A stretch of DNA of 32,300 nucleotides. Source: an uncultured Corynebacterium sp. (GTDB lineage Bacteria > Actinomycetota > Actinomycetes > Mycobacteriales > Mycobacteriaceae). The notes beneath the pieces were generated by a model that was not told the DNA's origin, searched no databases, and was given only the letters and a program-made list of their open reading frames with translations. Positions 1 through 6,097 of the stretch are shown here, piece by piece. Every line of letters starts with the position of its first letter. Positions within the stretch are counted from its first letter, which is position 1. The stretch spans positions 1 to 32,300 of the forward strand of contig NZ_CAMIAN010000027.1 in the NCBI RefSeq assembly GCF_946221155.1, in the 5' to 3' direction. A program made the translations under genes and the position numbers.

Positions 1-53
1 AGAGCATCTGCTTTGCAAGCAGAAGGTCAGGAGTTCGATTCTCCTATGCTCCA
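1..53 (+). tRNA. tRNA-Ala (anticodon TGC), 5' end outside the window
   Basis: The 3' two-thirds of a tRNA is visible: an anticodon stem-loop with TGC in the loop at about 14-16, a T-arm with loop TTCGATT at 34-40, and the 3' acceptor strand ATGCTCC at 46-52 with discriminator A at 53. A T at the position-70 equivalent implies the G3:U70 pair that identifies alanine tRNA. CCA is not encoded. The 3' end seems to have served as an integration site (see the repeat at 45-56). Confidence 0.93.
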
Positions 54-56
54 CAA
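45..56 (+). repeat. putative attL: tRNA-Ala 3' end, 12-bp direct repeat copy 1
   Basis: The 12-base sequence TATGCTCCACAA covers the end of the tRNA and three bases beyond. An identical copy lies at 2442-2453. An exact 12-mer match inside 2.4 kb is unlikely by chance. Identity crossover sites at tRNA 3' ends are typical of integrated elements. The element limits are inferred. Confidence 0.6.
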
Positions 57-61
57 GATGG

Positions 62-92
62 AACCCTGCACCACACCAGGTGCAGGGTTTTT
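62..92 (+). terminator. Rho-independent terminator after tRNA-Ala
   Basis: An 11-bp perfect stem (62-72 with 79-89), a 6-base loop and a T-run running out of the right arm (88-92). It lies 8 bases after the tRNA. If the tRNA is an att site, this terminator is inside the integrated element and replaces the one now at 2466-2511. Confidence 0.85.
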
Positions 93-102
93 CCCGTTTA
101 CC

Positions 103-177
103 TGGAACGTCGTAAACCCGCGTCGTTTTCAGGATTTGTTATTTAGGGTCACCTAGATCCAAAAATTTGGAACGTCG
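103..177 (+). repeat. pair of 10-bp direct repeats upstream of rep
   Basis: TGGAACGTCG occurs at 103-112 and again at 168-177, 65 bases apart, just before the truncated rep gene. Rep proteins of the HUH type often bind short iterated sites beside their origin, so these could be origin iterons. Only two copies are visible and no nonanucleotide origin hairpin was found, so the role is a guess. Confidence 0.35.
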
Positions 178-245
178 CTGGCACGGCGCGCCAACTGAGA
201 ACTAGGAGGCCATATGGCATCAACGATTGGCCGCGGAGAGGAACC

Positions 246-917
246 GTGGAGCAGGCTGTCGCGTATGTAACCAAGTCGACATCCCGAGTCGAGGGTGAGC
301 CTCCGCTGGCTCAGGGCGACATCCGAACAAAGAGTGAACAAGGACGACGTACGGATGTCGAGCGCGTCCGGTCTGCAGTCCTCGAAGAGGGCTTATTTTT
401 CGACGAGGTGCTGTTGTGGTTGCCGGAGGCAGCCCGGATGTCTCGCTACGTACAGGAGCTCGTCGCAGCGCGGGATCGCAGTGCTTCACGATCCGAGGAG
501 CGGGACGTCAAGGTTACCTACCTTTACGGTGAACCTGGCCGTGGGAAAACCTGCTGGGCTTACGGCAATTGCGTAGATCTGTACCGTGTGACGTCGTACG
601 ATCACCCCTTTGACGGCTACTCGAGAGAGAACATCCTTGTTCTGGACGAATTTGCCGGCCAAATCGATATCCGCACGATGAACACAATTCTGGATCGCTA
701 TCCGATGGAACTTCCGGCTCGCTATTACAACCGACCAGCAATGTTCAATGAAGTCTTAATCATTTCTAACGTCCCACCATGGGGCATATACGGCTATGAA
801 CCAAAACGGTTTCGTCAAGCTTTCGCTCGTCGCCTCGGAACAGTGCTCGAAATGCAGAACGGAGGCCACGTAGAGATAATCGATCCAGATGTCCCCGCGG
901 AGCGCTTTTCGAGGTAA
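246..917 (+). CDS. N-terminally truncated CRESS-type Rep (HUH/SF3 helicase)
   Basis: This encodes the back half of a rolling-circle replication initiator of the CRESS-DNA virus/bacterial plasmid type. Residues 7-10 (YVTK) match HUH motif III with its catalytic Tyr and Lys. A linker (QGRRTD) follows, and then a complete SF3 helicase: Walker A GEPGRGKT, the signature YRVTSYDHPFDGY, Walker B ILVLDEF, a YPMELPARYYNR block, and motif C IISN. Read upstream in the same frame, the family-like text WPRRGTVEQAVAY continues back past the GTG start to a TAG at 144-146. HUH motifs I and II are absent and there is no ATG. The nuclease domain has therefore been cut, and the GTG at 246 (preceded by GGAGAGG) may be secondary or non-functional. 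Autonomous replication is unlikely. It probably descends from an integrated plasmid at tRNA-Ala. Confidence 0.85.
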   Translation: MEQAVAYVTKSTSRVEGEPPLAQGDIRTKSEQGRRTDVERVRSAVLEEGLFFDEVLLWLPEAARMSRYVQELVAARDRSASRSEERDVKVTYLYGEPGRGKTCWAYGNCVDLYRVTSYDHPFDGYSRENILVLDEFAGQIDIRTMNTILDRYPMELPARYYNRPAMFNEVLIISNVPPWGIYGYEPKRFRQAFARRLGTVLEMQNGGHVEIIDPDVPAERFSR

Positions 918-995
918 CTTTCGCAGCGGTAGAGTACTCGGAAACGCGACTTGGATTCTGTGCAAAGGATACTGGTCAGGAAGGCAACACCGTTG

Positions 996-1562
996 CTACT
1001 TCTGAGAATGCCGCGCGACACGGGCCCTATTGCCGCACGTATTGCTGCACCACTGTTGACTACTTCTGAGCTGGGTGAAGTAAAGGACACAGTGGGGTCC
1101 GTCGCACTTCCGTAGTCTCGATAGATCCGGCCTGGTAAGTGTATTTGCAGCGGATAGAAGTACTTCTGCCAAGAAATCCTCTAAGCGGTTAGTGCCCTCT
1201 GCAAGATGCGCAACGAATGTGCCGTTTTCCCCGCAAAACCTTGGGGCGATGTTAACATCATGCGCCAGGGAATTGAGCGCCATAGCAAGGCGAGAAAACT
1301 CGCCCGCGAGAGCTGCATCGTACGCAACTGAAATTCCTTCTCTGGCTCGCCTGAGTCGTTCCAGCTTGTACGCATCGATTTCATCAACCTCCGCGACGCC
1401 TAATTCCCGCGACATTACGCTGAACCAGTTGCGTGTTGTCGCCTGAGTCTCCAGGCCATCAACTAGTTTGCGGCCGTCATAAAAACGGGAACTGAGAAAC
1501 CGCGTAGCAGTCGGCTCAAACGGCCGGACCAGGACACCGTCCACTACATACTGAGTTCTCAT
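996..1562 (-). CDS. ABATE/CGNR zinc-finger transcriptional regulator
   Basis: A 188-aa protein with the two-part layout of the CGNR family. An N-terminal ABATE-type helical region covers about residues 1-130. A C-terminal zinc finger follows, with cysteines spaced C-x4-C-x13-C-x3-C and ending in the eponymous CGNR, then an Arg-rich tail. Family members are putative stress or metabolite-responsive regulators, and their ligands are mostly unknown. The gene is divergent from the HPP-family gene, with a 125-bp gap holding two operator-like inverted repeats, so it probably controls itself and that neighbour. It sits inside the putative tRNA-Ala element. Start ATG at 1560-1562 is preceded by an AGGAGGG-like site (complement of 1567-1573). 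Confidence 0.82.
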   Translation of the reverse strand: MRTQYVVDGVLVRPFEPTATRFLSSRFYDGRKLVDGLETQATTRNWFSVMSRELGVAEVDEIDAYKLERLRRAREGISVAYDAALAGEFSRLAMALNSLAHDVNIAPRFCGENGTFVAHLAEGTNRLEDFLAEVLLSAANTLTRPDLSRLRKCDGPHCVLYFTQLRSSQQWCSNTCGNRARVARHSQK

Positions 1563-1618
1563 TCACCCTCCTTTCATGCGGATATTGCCTTTGATTTCAG
1601 TTTAACGCCAGCCATCAC

Positions 1619-1675
1619 TAATGGCAATCCCATTAAGTAGTGTACTGTGGTTCTGTACTAATGCCAATACCGTTA
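1619..1675. promoter_or_regulatory. paired operator-like inverted repeats between the CGNR and HPP genes
   Basis: TAATGG-N5-CCATTA at 1619-1635 is a perfect 6-bp inverted repeat. A related 17-mer (TAATGCCAATACCGTTA) lies at 1659-1675, exactly 40 bases away centre to centre. The second copy lies 12 bases before the HPP start codon. Two similar 17-mers in the shared intergenic region of a regulator and its divergent neighbour are best read as binding sites for that regulator. The 40-bp spacing, roughly four helical turns, would put both on one DNA face. Confidence 0.5.
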
Positions 1676-1687
1676 GAAAGGGTTGAA

Positions 1688-2164
1688 ATGTTCACCACCC
1701 AAGCCCCGCCTCGTCCTCCAATACGCAAGATCGTTGTGTCGACACTCTCTAGCTGTGTCGCTCTTGGGATCCTCACTGCGCTGACAGTTGCTACGGGTCA
1801 CCTATGGCTTATCCCGCCCATGGCTGCTTCCATGGCCCTGATCATGGGAGTCCCGAACTTGCCTCTAGCTCAGCCTCGCAACGTTATAGGCGGGCAAACA
1901 GTCAGCGCTGTGGTGGGCGTGCTGGTCGGAATCTTCGGAGATTCGCTATGGCTCGGCGCGCTTGCTGGTGGCCTAGCCCTTGGAGCCATGATGGTCGCTC
2001 GAATGCCTCATTCCCCAGCTGCAGCCACGGCTGTCCTAGGAGTAAGCGTTGATACCAGTATTGGTTTTGTCGTTCTAGCGCTGTTGGCAGCAGTCGTGCT
2101 AGTCATTGTTGGTTTGGTCGGAAACAAGGTGAATCGAACCGAGTACCCCACGTATGTTTGGTGA
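1688..2164 (+). CDS. HPP-family integral membrane protein
   Basis: A 158-aa, strongly hydrophobic protein with about five membrane segments. The motif LAQPRNVIGGQTVSAVVG (about residues 58-75) is diagnostic of the HPP family. The second family signature, usually HPPAGATA, appears as HSPAAATA, so the eponymous second residue is changed. Bacterial and plant HPP proteins include a chloroplast nitrite transporter; the substrate of most bacterial members is unknown. ATG at 1688 is preferred over an upstream in-frame ATG at 1640 because GAAAGG lies 6-7 bases before it and the upstream codons overlap the operator-like repeat. It is probably regulated by the divergent CGNR protein. Confidence 0.82.
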   Translation: MFTTQAPPRPPIRKIVVSTLSSCVALGILTALTVATGHLWLIPPMAASMALIMGVPNLPLAQPRNVIGGQTVSAVVGVLVGIFGDSLWLGALAGGLALGAMMVARMPHSPAAATAVLGVSVDTSIGFVVLALLAAVVLVIVGLVGNKVNRTEYPTYVW

Positions 2165-2441
2165 TCTTGAAATGATGCCTAGCCCGCCGTCACCATACGG
2201 CGATTAATTGAGCAACCGCGGTGGCCAAAACCGCTGCTCGCGTTTAGCGACGCATTCGCCTGCCGGACCTTCTCGATCTACAGCCGGCGACAGTACTTTT
2301 CGCAAGGCTTGTTTGATTCGCTTCTTGCTGCTTTGCCGGATCTATTTCCGGGATGTTGGCACAAAACTGGCACGCTGAAACGCTTTGGTGTGGACATATT
2401 CATCGTACGCTGGTGGAACTTCCAGAAGAGTTGGTTTGACA

Positions 2442-2453
2442 TATGCTCCACAA
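2442..2453 (+). repeat. putative attR: 12-bp copy of the tRNA-Ala 3' end
   Basis: TATGCTCCACAA repeats positions 45-56 exactly and in the same orientation. It is followed 12 bases later by a strong terminator, as expected if this was the original sequence downstream of the tRNA. This bounds a candidate integrated element of about 2.4 kb carrying rep, the CGNR regulator and the HPP gene. Confidence 0.55.
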
Positions 2454-2465
2454 CTAAAAACGCAG

Positions 2466-2511
2466 GTCAGGGCTTTGCCGGGAACACTCCTAGCAAAGCC
2501 CTGACTGTTTT
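2466..2511 (+). terminator. strong Rho-independent terminator downstream of attR
   Basis: A 13-bp perfect stem (2466-2478 with 2493-2505), a 14-base loop, then TGTTTT. It may be the ancestral tRNA-Ala terminator, now displaced by the insertion. It could also end the minus-strand integrase remnant. Confidence 0.8.
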
Positions 2512-2530
2512 GTTTCACACGAGGATTCTT

Positions 2531-2690
2531 CTACGCCGCGTTCTTGCGTATGAGAGAGTCGATTTCAGTCCCCACTCGGTCTAGATCTGAGTCAAAAAGA
2601 TCCGCGTAGGTGTCCAGCGTCATCTCGGCCCATCGAATGCCCGTATAAGCCAATACTCTAATGACGGTGGGGTACCGTCGGGCATGGTAC
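2531..2690 (-). pseudogene. tyrosine recombinase (integrase) with internal deletion
   Basis: Two separate integrase pieces are fused in one frame. The first, VIRVLAYTGIRW, is the box I region with its catalytic Arg. It is followed directly by AEMTLDTYADLFDSDL, the C-terminal block that holds the catalytic Tyr. Everything between (normally over 100 residues, including the HxxR box) is missing, and the N-terminal domain is gone too. The protein cannot be active. It lies just outside the attR copy, next to an IS3-type fragment, so it may be debris of an older island at the same tRNA. Confidence 0.8.
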
Positions 2691-2966
2691 GTGGCTTGCG
2701 GGACTGGGCCAAGTGAGCATGAGGCGCTCATGGCTTTTGTCTCGCCGGGTCAACCATGGCATAACGGGTTTGTCGAGTCATTGCATAACCGGATGCGCGA
2801 CGAGCTACGTGAGGATAATCCTTTTGAGGATCTCACCCACGCCAGGGTCATGCTTGACTGGTGATCGCGTCGGTACAATTCTGAACATCCGTACTCGGTG
2901 TTGGCCTATCTCAGCCCGGGCAGGTATGCGGAGAATTGGAAGAAAAAGCAGCAGGCAGTCGCTTAA
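2691..2966 (+). pseudogene. IS3-family transposase C-terminal fragment
   Basis: Read with one frame change near 2710-2730 and one in-frame TGA at 2862-2864, this gives GLRDWA, then SPGQPWHNGFVES (carrying the last acidic residue of the DDE triad), HNRMRDEL and, after the stop, RRYNSEHPYSVLAYLSP, ending at TAA 2964-2966. This is the C-terminal quarter of an IS3-type OrfB. The TGA replaces what is normally a second Trp after LDW. The element is dead, and its left part was lost at the junction with the integrase remnant. Confidence 0.85.
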
Positions 2967-3027
2967 GCCTACTGAACCTAATTCTCAGACCACCCCAGCA
3001 TGGGTATCAAACCTCGGGTGATAGCGA

Positions 3028-4929
3028 TCAAGAATTTGGTGCATAGCCGGTATTGAGGTGTTCAAGCTGAATATATGCAGGCAGGAAACCAGTAACGGGA
3101 TGGTACCCAGCCGCCGTGACCCATGTTGAAACGTCGGCTATTTGGTTAGCATCGATAACCTCGCACGTGACATGTGGGCCGATAGAGTTTTCGGCAAAAA
3201 CCGCATTCACTGCGAGGGTCAATTCCTGATTGACGGCCACTTTGTCTGCGTATTCAGACTCGAACGCGACCGCCACCCTAATCAGATGCCTCTCACTGGC
3301 AGAGGTTTTTCTAGCATGAGCTACCCCGATCCATGACAGGCCTTTGGTGCAACAGTGGCGCAGAGCACGGCGAACGGCGGCGAGCGCGAGTGCTTGATTT
3401 GTGGCAGCTATTGATCGTGCCCCTAACGCACGGGGCCATAAGATGGGGAGTTCCAGCGACGTGGCCTGTGGGGGTGCAGCGTTGGGAGAGGAGGTGCTGA
3501 CGCCGGCCTCTTTCGGTGGATCGAACCACAGTAACTCAATCGGGAAGTCCGTAAAGGAATCGATGCCCAGGTCATCGAGAACATCACACACGTCATGTGC
3601 CACAGTGCCGAGTGGCGCCTGCTCATCGACCTCAACTGTCAACAGTGGTTGATGAATGGAACCTTCCACAGCGGAGGTGCAATTGGCACGCACGCTAAGC
3701 ACGGAACACACTGAACTTGCGGTGCTGCCGGATGCGAGACCCCAAGTGCTGAGAGATTCCCAGATCAGCGCCGGTGTTACAGCTGCGGCGAGACAATCAG
3801 GATCAGCCATCGCCTTTTCCTGTTGTAATTTAGAAACAAGTTCCGAGGATGCGAGATAGCCGCCGCGGTGAATTGCACGATCGACGATGCTTGTTCCTGG
3901 GATGAAGCTGCGTAACCGTATGATGCCGTTATCTGGGAGTCGACGAATACTTAGCAAACTCCGTTGGCGAGGTTCTCTCAGTGCATTATCGGCTGTGCGG
4001 GCGGCGCTGTCACCCAACACCTGCGTTAAGGATTGGACAGGGAGAAGCTCAGTGCTGAGCGGGATTCGGTACAGAATGATTGGTGTTTCTTCAGCATCCG
4101 GTTCATGGACGGTGCTGGGGAACGCCTGGTGGAAAATGATGTTGTGGAATACCGACTCGCAATGAACGCCACTTCCACATGCGCTAGCGAAGGCCTGTGC
4201 CCGGTCAACGATGTGCCTCAACACAGATTCTGTGAAAAGAGGATCATCTTCCTGAACGTGCAGGGTGATCACCGGAGCGGTGGTTGCAGAGTCATCATTA
4301 ACTTTAAACGCCACACTATAGGCGAGGCGGCCACAACCGAGAACTTCCTGGGTGTTTAGAGAATCCGAACGAAGATCCTCTACATACTTCCGAGTAAGTT
4401 TCCGTACTACCGCGCCCGTGAAGTATTCACGAACAGCAAGAGCTAGCAGCCCTAATGACTCGGCCATATTCCAGGCAGGAATATGTTCTGAAAGAGCCGA
4501 TCCTATCGCGGAGTTGCTGAGGCGCTGAGCTGCAGCTAATGCTTCCTTGGGACTGTAGTCGGGGCGGCGATCAGCTGCAGACGACTGCCTGAAGGAGTAG
4601 TTTTTGCTCCCGCACGCGCTATCGCTGACATCCAGGATGGCGAAGTCATGGTCGATGAGGTCATAATGCGTTAAACAGAGCTGCTGGTGGTTCACATAAT
4701 CCAGCACAGATTCATCACTAGGAGCTCCAGCTAGCAACCATTGGATATGTGTGTACTCACGCTCAATGTCCTCGAATGTTGTGGCGCGTCCCCCGGCGCT
4801 CTGGATTAAGATTCTTCTGGGAGAATCCCCCGGAAGAACAGCCAACGCCTGGCAGTTTCGTGGGATGGCTAAACCACTGGTCCACGCTGCAATTCCAATC
4901 CAGCGCACATAGTCAATTGACATGGTCAT
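3028..4929 (-). CDS. unrecognised 633-aa protein coupled to a VbhA-like antitoxin
   Basis: I do not recognise this protein. It is acidic, Ala/Ser/Asp-rich, without clear membrane segments or a signal peptide, and without the Fic motif HPFx(D/E)GN(G/K)R that a VbhA partner would have. Its ends look structured: the N-terminal 110 residues are rich in aromatic and hydrophobic residues, and the C-terminal 150 residues have alternating strand/helix-like text. The middle has a low-complexity linker (STSSPNAAPPQ). The stop of the upstream antitoxin overlaps the start in TGATG (4931-4927), the hallmark of translational coupling. ATG at 4929 is preferred over the GTG one codon earlier. By position it takes the place of the toxin, but that role is inference only. 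Confidence 0.75.
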   Translation of the reverse strand: MTMSIDYVRWIGIAAWTSGLAIPRNCQALAVLPGDSPRRILIQSAGGRATTFEDIEREYTHIQWLLAGAPSDESVLDYVNHQQLCLTHYDLIDHDFAILDVSDSACGSKNYSFRQSSAADRRPDYSPKEALAAAQRLSNSAIGSALSEHIPAWNMAESLGLLALAVREYFTGAVVRKLTRKYVEDLRSDSLNTQEVLGCGRLAYSVAFKVNDDSATTAPVITLHVQEDDPLFTESVLRHIVDRAQAFASACGSGVHCESVFHNIIFHQAFPSTVHEPDAEETPIILYRIPLSTELLPVQSLTQVLGDSAARTADNALREPRQRSLLSIRRLPDNGIIRLRSFIPGTSIVDRAIHRGGYLASSELVSKLQQEKAMADPDCLAAAVTPALIWESLSTWGLASGSTASSVCSVLSVRANCTSAVEGSIHQPLLTVEVDEQAPLGTVAHDVCDVLDDLGIDSFTDFPIELLWFDPPKEAGVSTSSPNAAPPQATSLELPILWPRALGARSIAATNQALALAAVRRALRHCCTKGLSWIGVAHARKTSASERHLIRVAVAFESEYADKVAVNQELTLAVNAVFAENSIGPHVTCEVIDANQIADVSTWVTAAGYHPVTGFLPAYIQLEHLNTGYAPNS

Positions 4930-5177
4930 CACTCTTGCCTGTTTGGCTTTTCCTTCTTGCTCTCAGCGATGCGTTTACGAAGGAACTTGGCACGTTCGCT
5001 GTCGCCGTAGCCGTGAGATTCGATAACTTCTAGCGCAGCCTCGTCGCCGGTGATCTCGCCTCGAAGAACACGACGAAGGCGCGCTTCCTGTTCGGAATCG
5101 ATCGTGTGTCCTGCCATCGTCATGGAGGCGCGGACAGCGGCTACTTTTTGATCTTCGGTGCGATTGTCGGCGGTCAT
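4929..5177 (-). CDS. VbhA-like antitoxin paralogue C
   Basis: An 82-aa protein of the VbhA antitoxin type: a helix with VRASMTMAGH, then a helix pair with LRRVLRGEITGDEA and a basic tail. VbhA inhibits Fic AMP-transferases through a (S/T)xxxE(G/N) helix. Here the aligned residues are S-MTM-A-G, so the inhibitory Glu is Ala. The 3' end overlaps the start of the 633-aa gene. Its tail (KKEKPNRQE) is longer than in copies A and B. Its 5' end and leader belong to a 162-bp repeat shared with copy B. A cognate Fic toxin is not in the window. Confidence 0.8.
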   Translation of the reverse strand: MTADNRTEDQKVAAVRASMTMAGHTIDSEQEARLRRVLRGEITGDEAALEVIESHGYGDSERAKFLRKRIAESKKEKPNRQE

Positions 5178-5226
5178 GGTGTTGTCTTTCGAATTCGACG
5201 GTGATGTCGTATAGATCAGATAGAAG

Positions 5227-5475
5227 TCACTCGGCTTGCGTAGATTCTTTTGCAGCCTCCATGCAGTCCTGCATGGTTAACTCGGGCCGCTTTCCAGCTG
5301 CCTGGTCGGCGAGCGCTTGGACATCCTCGGCAGTAGGCTTCCACCCCTCATGAACTCCGAGGGTTAGGGCTTCCGCGAGGTCAGCACGCTGGGCGGGGTC
5401 GAGGGGTTGAAACTGCTCAGGGAAGGCATCAGCCCACTGATCGACGCCTCGAATGGTGTTGAAATTGACGGCCAT
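5227..5475 (-). CDS. small acidic protein, partner within the antitoxin array
   Basis: An 82-aa acidic protein that I cannot assign firmly. It contains LAEALTLGVHEGWKPTAEDV, which resembles the EG-x-(P/T)-x-(E/D) turn between the first two helices of VbhA-type antitoxins, followed by a short helix and AAGK. It could be a divergent antitoxin of the same fold. It starts with ATG after a good GGAGG site on the minus strand at about 5484-5488. It lies 36 bases after paralogue B and 49 bases before paralogue C, in one apparent operon. A remnant of a second copy is at 5795-5842. Confidence 0.72.
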   Translation of the reverse strand: MAVNFNTIRGVDQWADAFPEQFQPLDPAQRADLAEALTLGVHEGWKPTAEDVQALADQAAGKRPELTMQDCMEAAKESTQAE

Positions 5476-5511
5476 GTCCTAGTCCTCCATTTCGGGGGAT
5501 GTATGCGAGCT

Positions 5512-5745
5512 TCACTTCGCCTTCTTGCTCTCGGCGATGCGTGTGCGGAGTTCCTTGGCACGTTCGCTGTCGCCGTAGCCATCTCGTTCCATTGCTAGCA
5601 GTACAGCTTCGTCGCCAGTGAGTTCCCCTCGGAACATCCGGCGGATATCTTCTTCATCTTGAGCAGTCATCTCGTATCCAGCCATCGTCATGGAGGCGCG
5701 GACAGCGGCTACTTTTTGATCTTCGGTGCGATTGTCGGCGGTCAT
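5512..5745 (-). CDS. VbhA-like antitoxin paralogue B
   Basis: A 77-aa protein closely similar to paralogues A and C: MTADNRTEDQK, VRASMTMAGY, RRMFRGELTGDEA, and the tail RIAESKKAK. The start at 5745 is chosen because all three copies share it and AAAGG precedes it; an in-frame ATG at 5778 would add 11 unshared residues. The inhibitory Glu of the VbhA motif is Ala. No toxin gene follows; the next gene is the 82-aa partner. Confidence 0.8.
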   Translation of the reverse strand: MTADNRTEDQKVAAVRASMTMAGYEMTAQDEEDIRRMFRGELTGDEAVLLAMERDGYGDSERAKELRTRIAESKKAK

Positions 5746-5794
5746 GGTGTTGCCTTTCGAATTCGACAGTGATGTCATCTAGATCAGACAGAAG

Positions 5795-5842
5795 TCATTC
5801 GGATCTTGTAGATTCTTTCGCAGCCTCCATGCAGTCTTGCAT
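5795..5842 (-). pseudogene. C-terminal remnant of a second copy of the small partner gene
   Basis: The minus strand reads MQDCMEAAKESTRSE and then a stop. This matches the last 15 residues of the 82-aa partner gene (MQDCMEAAKESTQAE) except at two positions. The rest of that copy was deleted, joining directly to the end of paralogue A. The array therefore once had the order antitoxin, partner, antitoxin, partner, antitoxin. Confidence 0.82.
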
Positions 5843-5863
5843 CTCGGTGTACGAATGCGTGCT

Positions 5864-6097
5864 TTACTTCGCCTTCTTGCTCTCGGCGATGCGTTGGCGG
5901 AGGACTTCGGCGCGTTCGCTGTCGCCCAAACCGTGTCGTTCCAGTACTTCCAGTACAGCTTCGTCGCCGGTGATTTCACCTCGGAAGATGCGTCGGACAT
6001 CCTCTTCATCTCGGGTTGTCATGGTGTATCCGGCCATCGTCATGGAGGCACGGACGGCAGCAGTCTTCTGATCTTCGGTGCGATTGTCGGGGGTCAT
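5864..6097 (-). CDS. VbhA-like antitoxin paralogue A
   Basis: A 77-aa protein, first in the array: MTPDNRTEDQK, VRASMTMAGY, RRIFRGEITGDEA, and tail RIAESKKAK. It is the copy most diverged at DNA level from B and C. The inhibitory Glu position is again Ala. The start ATG at 6095-6097 has a modest AAGGGA upstream. Promoter sequences for the array should lie in 6098-6280. Confidence 0.8.
   Translation of the reverse strand: MTPDNRTEDQKTAAVRASMTMAGYTMTTRDEEDVRRIFRGEITGDEAVLEVLERHGLGDSERAEVLRQRIAESKKAK

Larger units (their letters stand above)
2165..2530. other. gene-free stretch holding a hairpin, attR copy and terminator
   Basis: No convincing gene lies in these 366 bases. A hairpin (CGCCGT at 2185-2190 with ACGGCG at 2197-2202) follows the HPP gene and may end its transcript, although its T-run is poor. 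Then come the tRNA-like 12-mer and a strong terminator, listed separately. The frame open across 2309-2584 resembles nothing and reads through the terminator stem. Confidence 0.6.
5113..5842. repeat. 162-bp direct repeats, copies at 5113-5274 and 5681-5842
   Basis: The two segments are nearly identical and 568 bases apart. Each covers the 5' part of a VbhA-like gene, its leader with the ribosome-binding site, and the last codons of the preceding small gene. They are the visible junctions of a tandem duplication of an antitoxin-plus-partner unit. A third, more diverged version of the antitoxin 5' end lies at about 6033-6097. Confidence 0.85.

Noticed and set aside
2309..2584. 91-codon frame across the attR and terminator
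   Set aside because: It reads through a 13-bp terminator stem and into the antisense of the integrase remnant; no recognisable protein.
3028..4929. Possibility that the 633-aa protein is a Fic toxin
   Set aside because: No HPFx(D/E)GN(G/K)R motif or degenerate form of it was found anywhere in the protein.
5113..5842. CRISPR-like array
   Set aside because: The repeats are 162 bp and coding, and there are no short regularly spaced repeats with unique spacers; they are a gene duplication.
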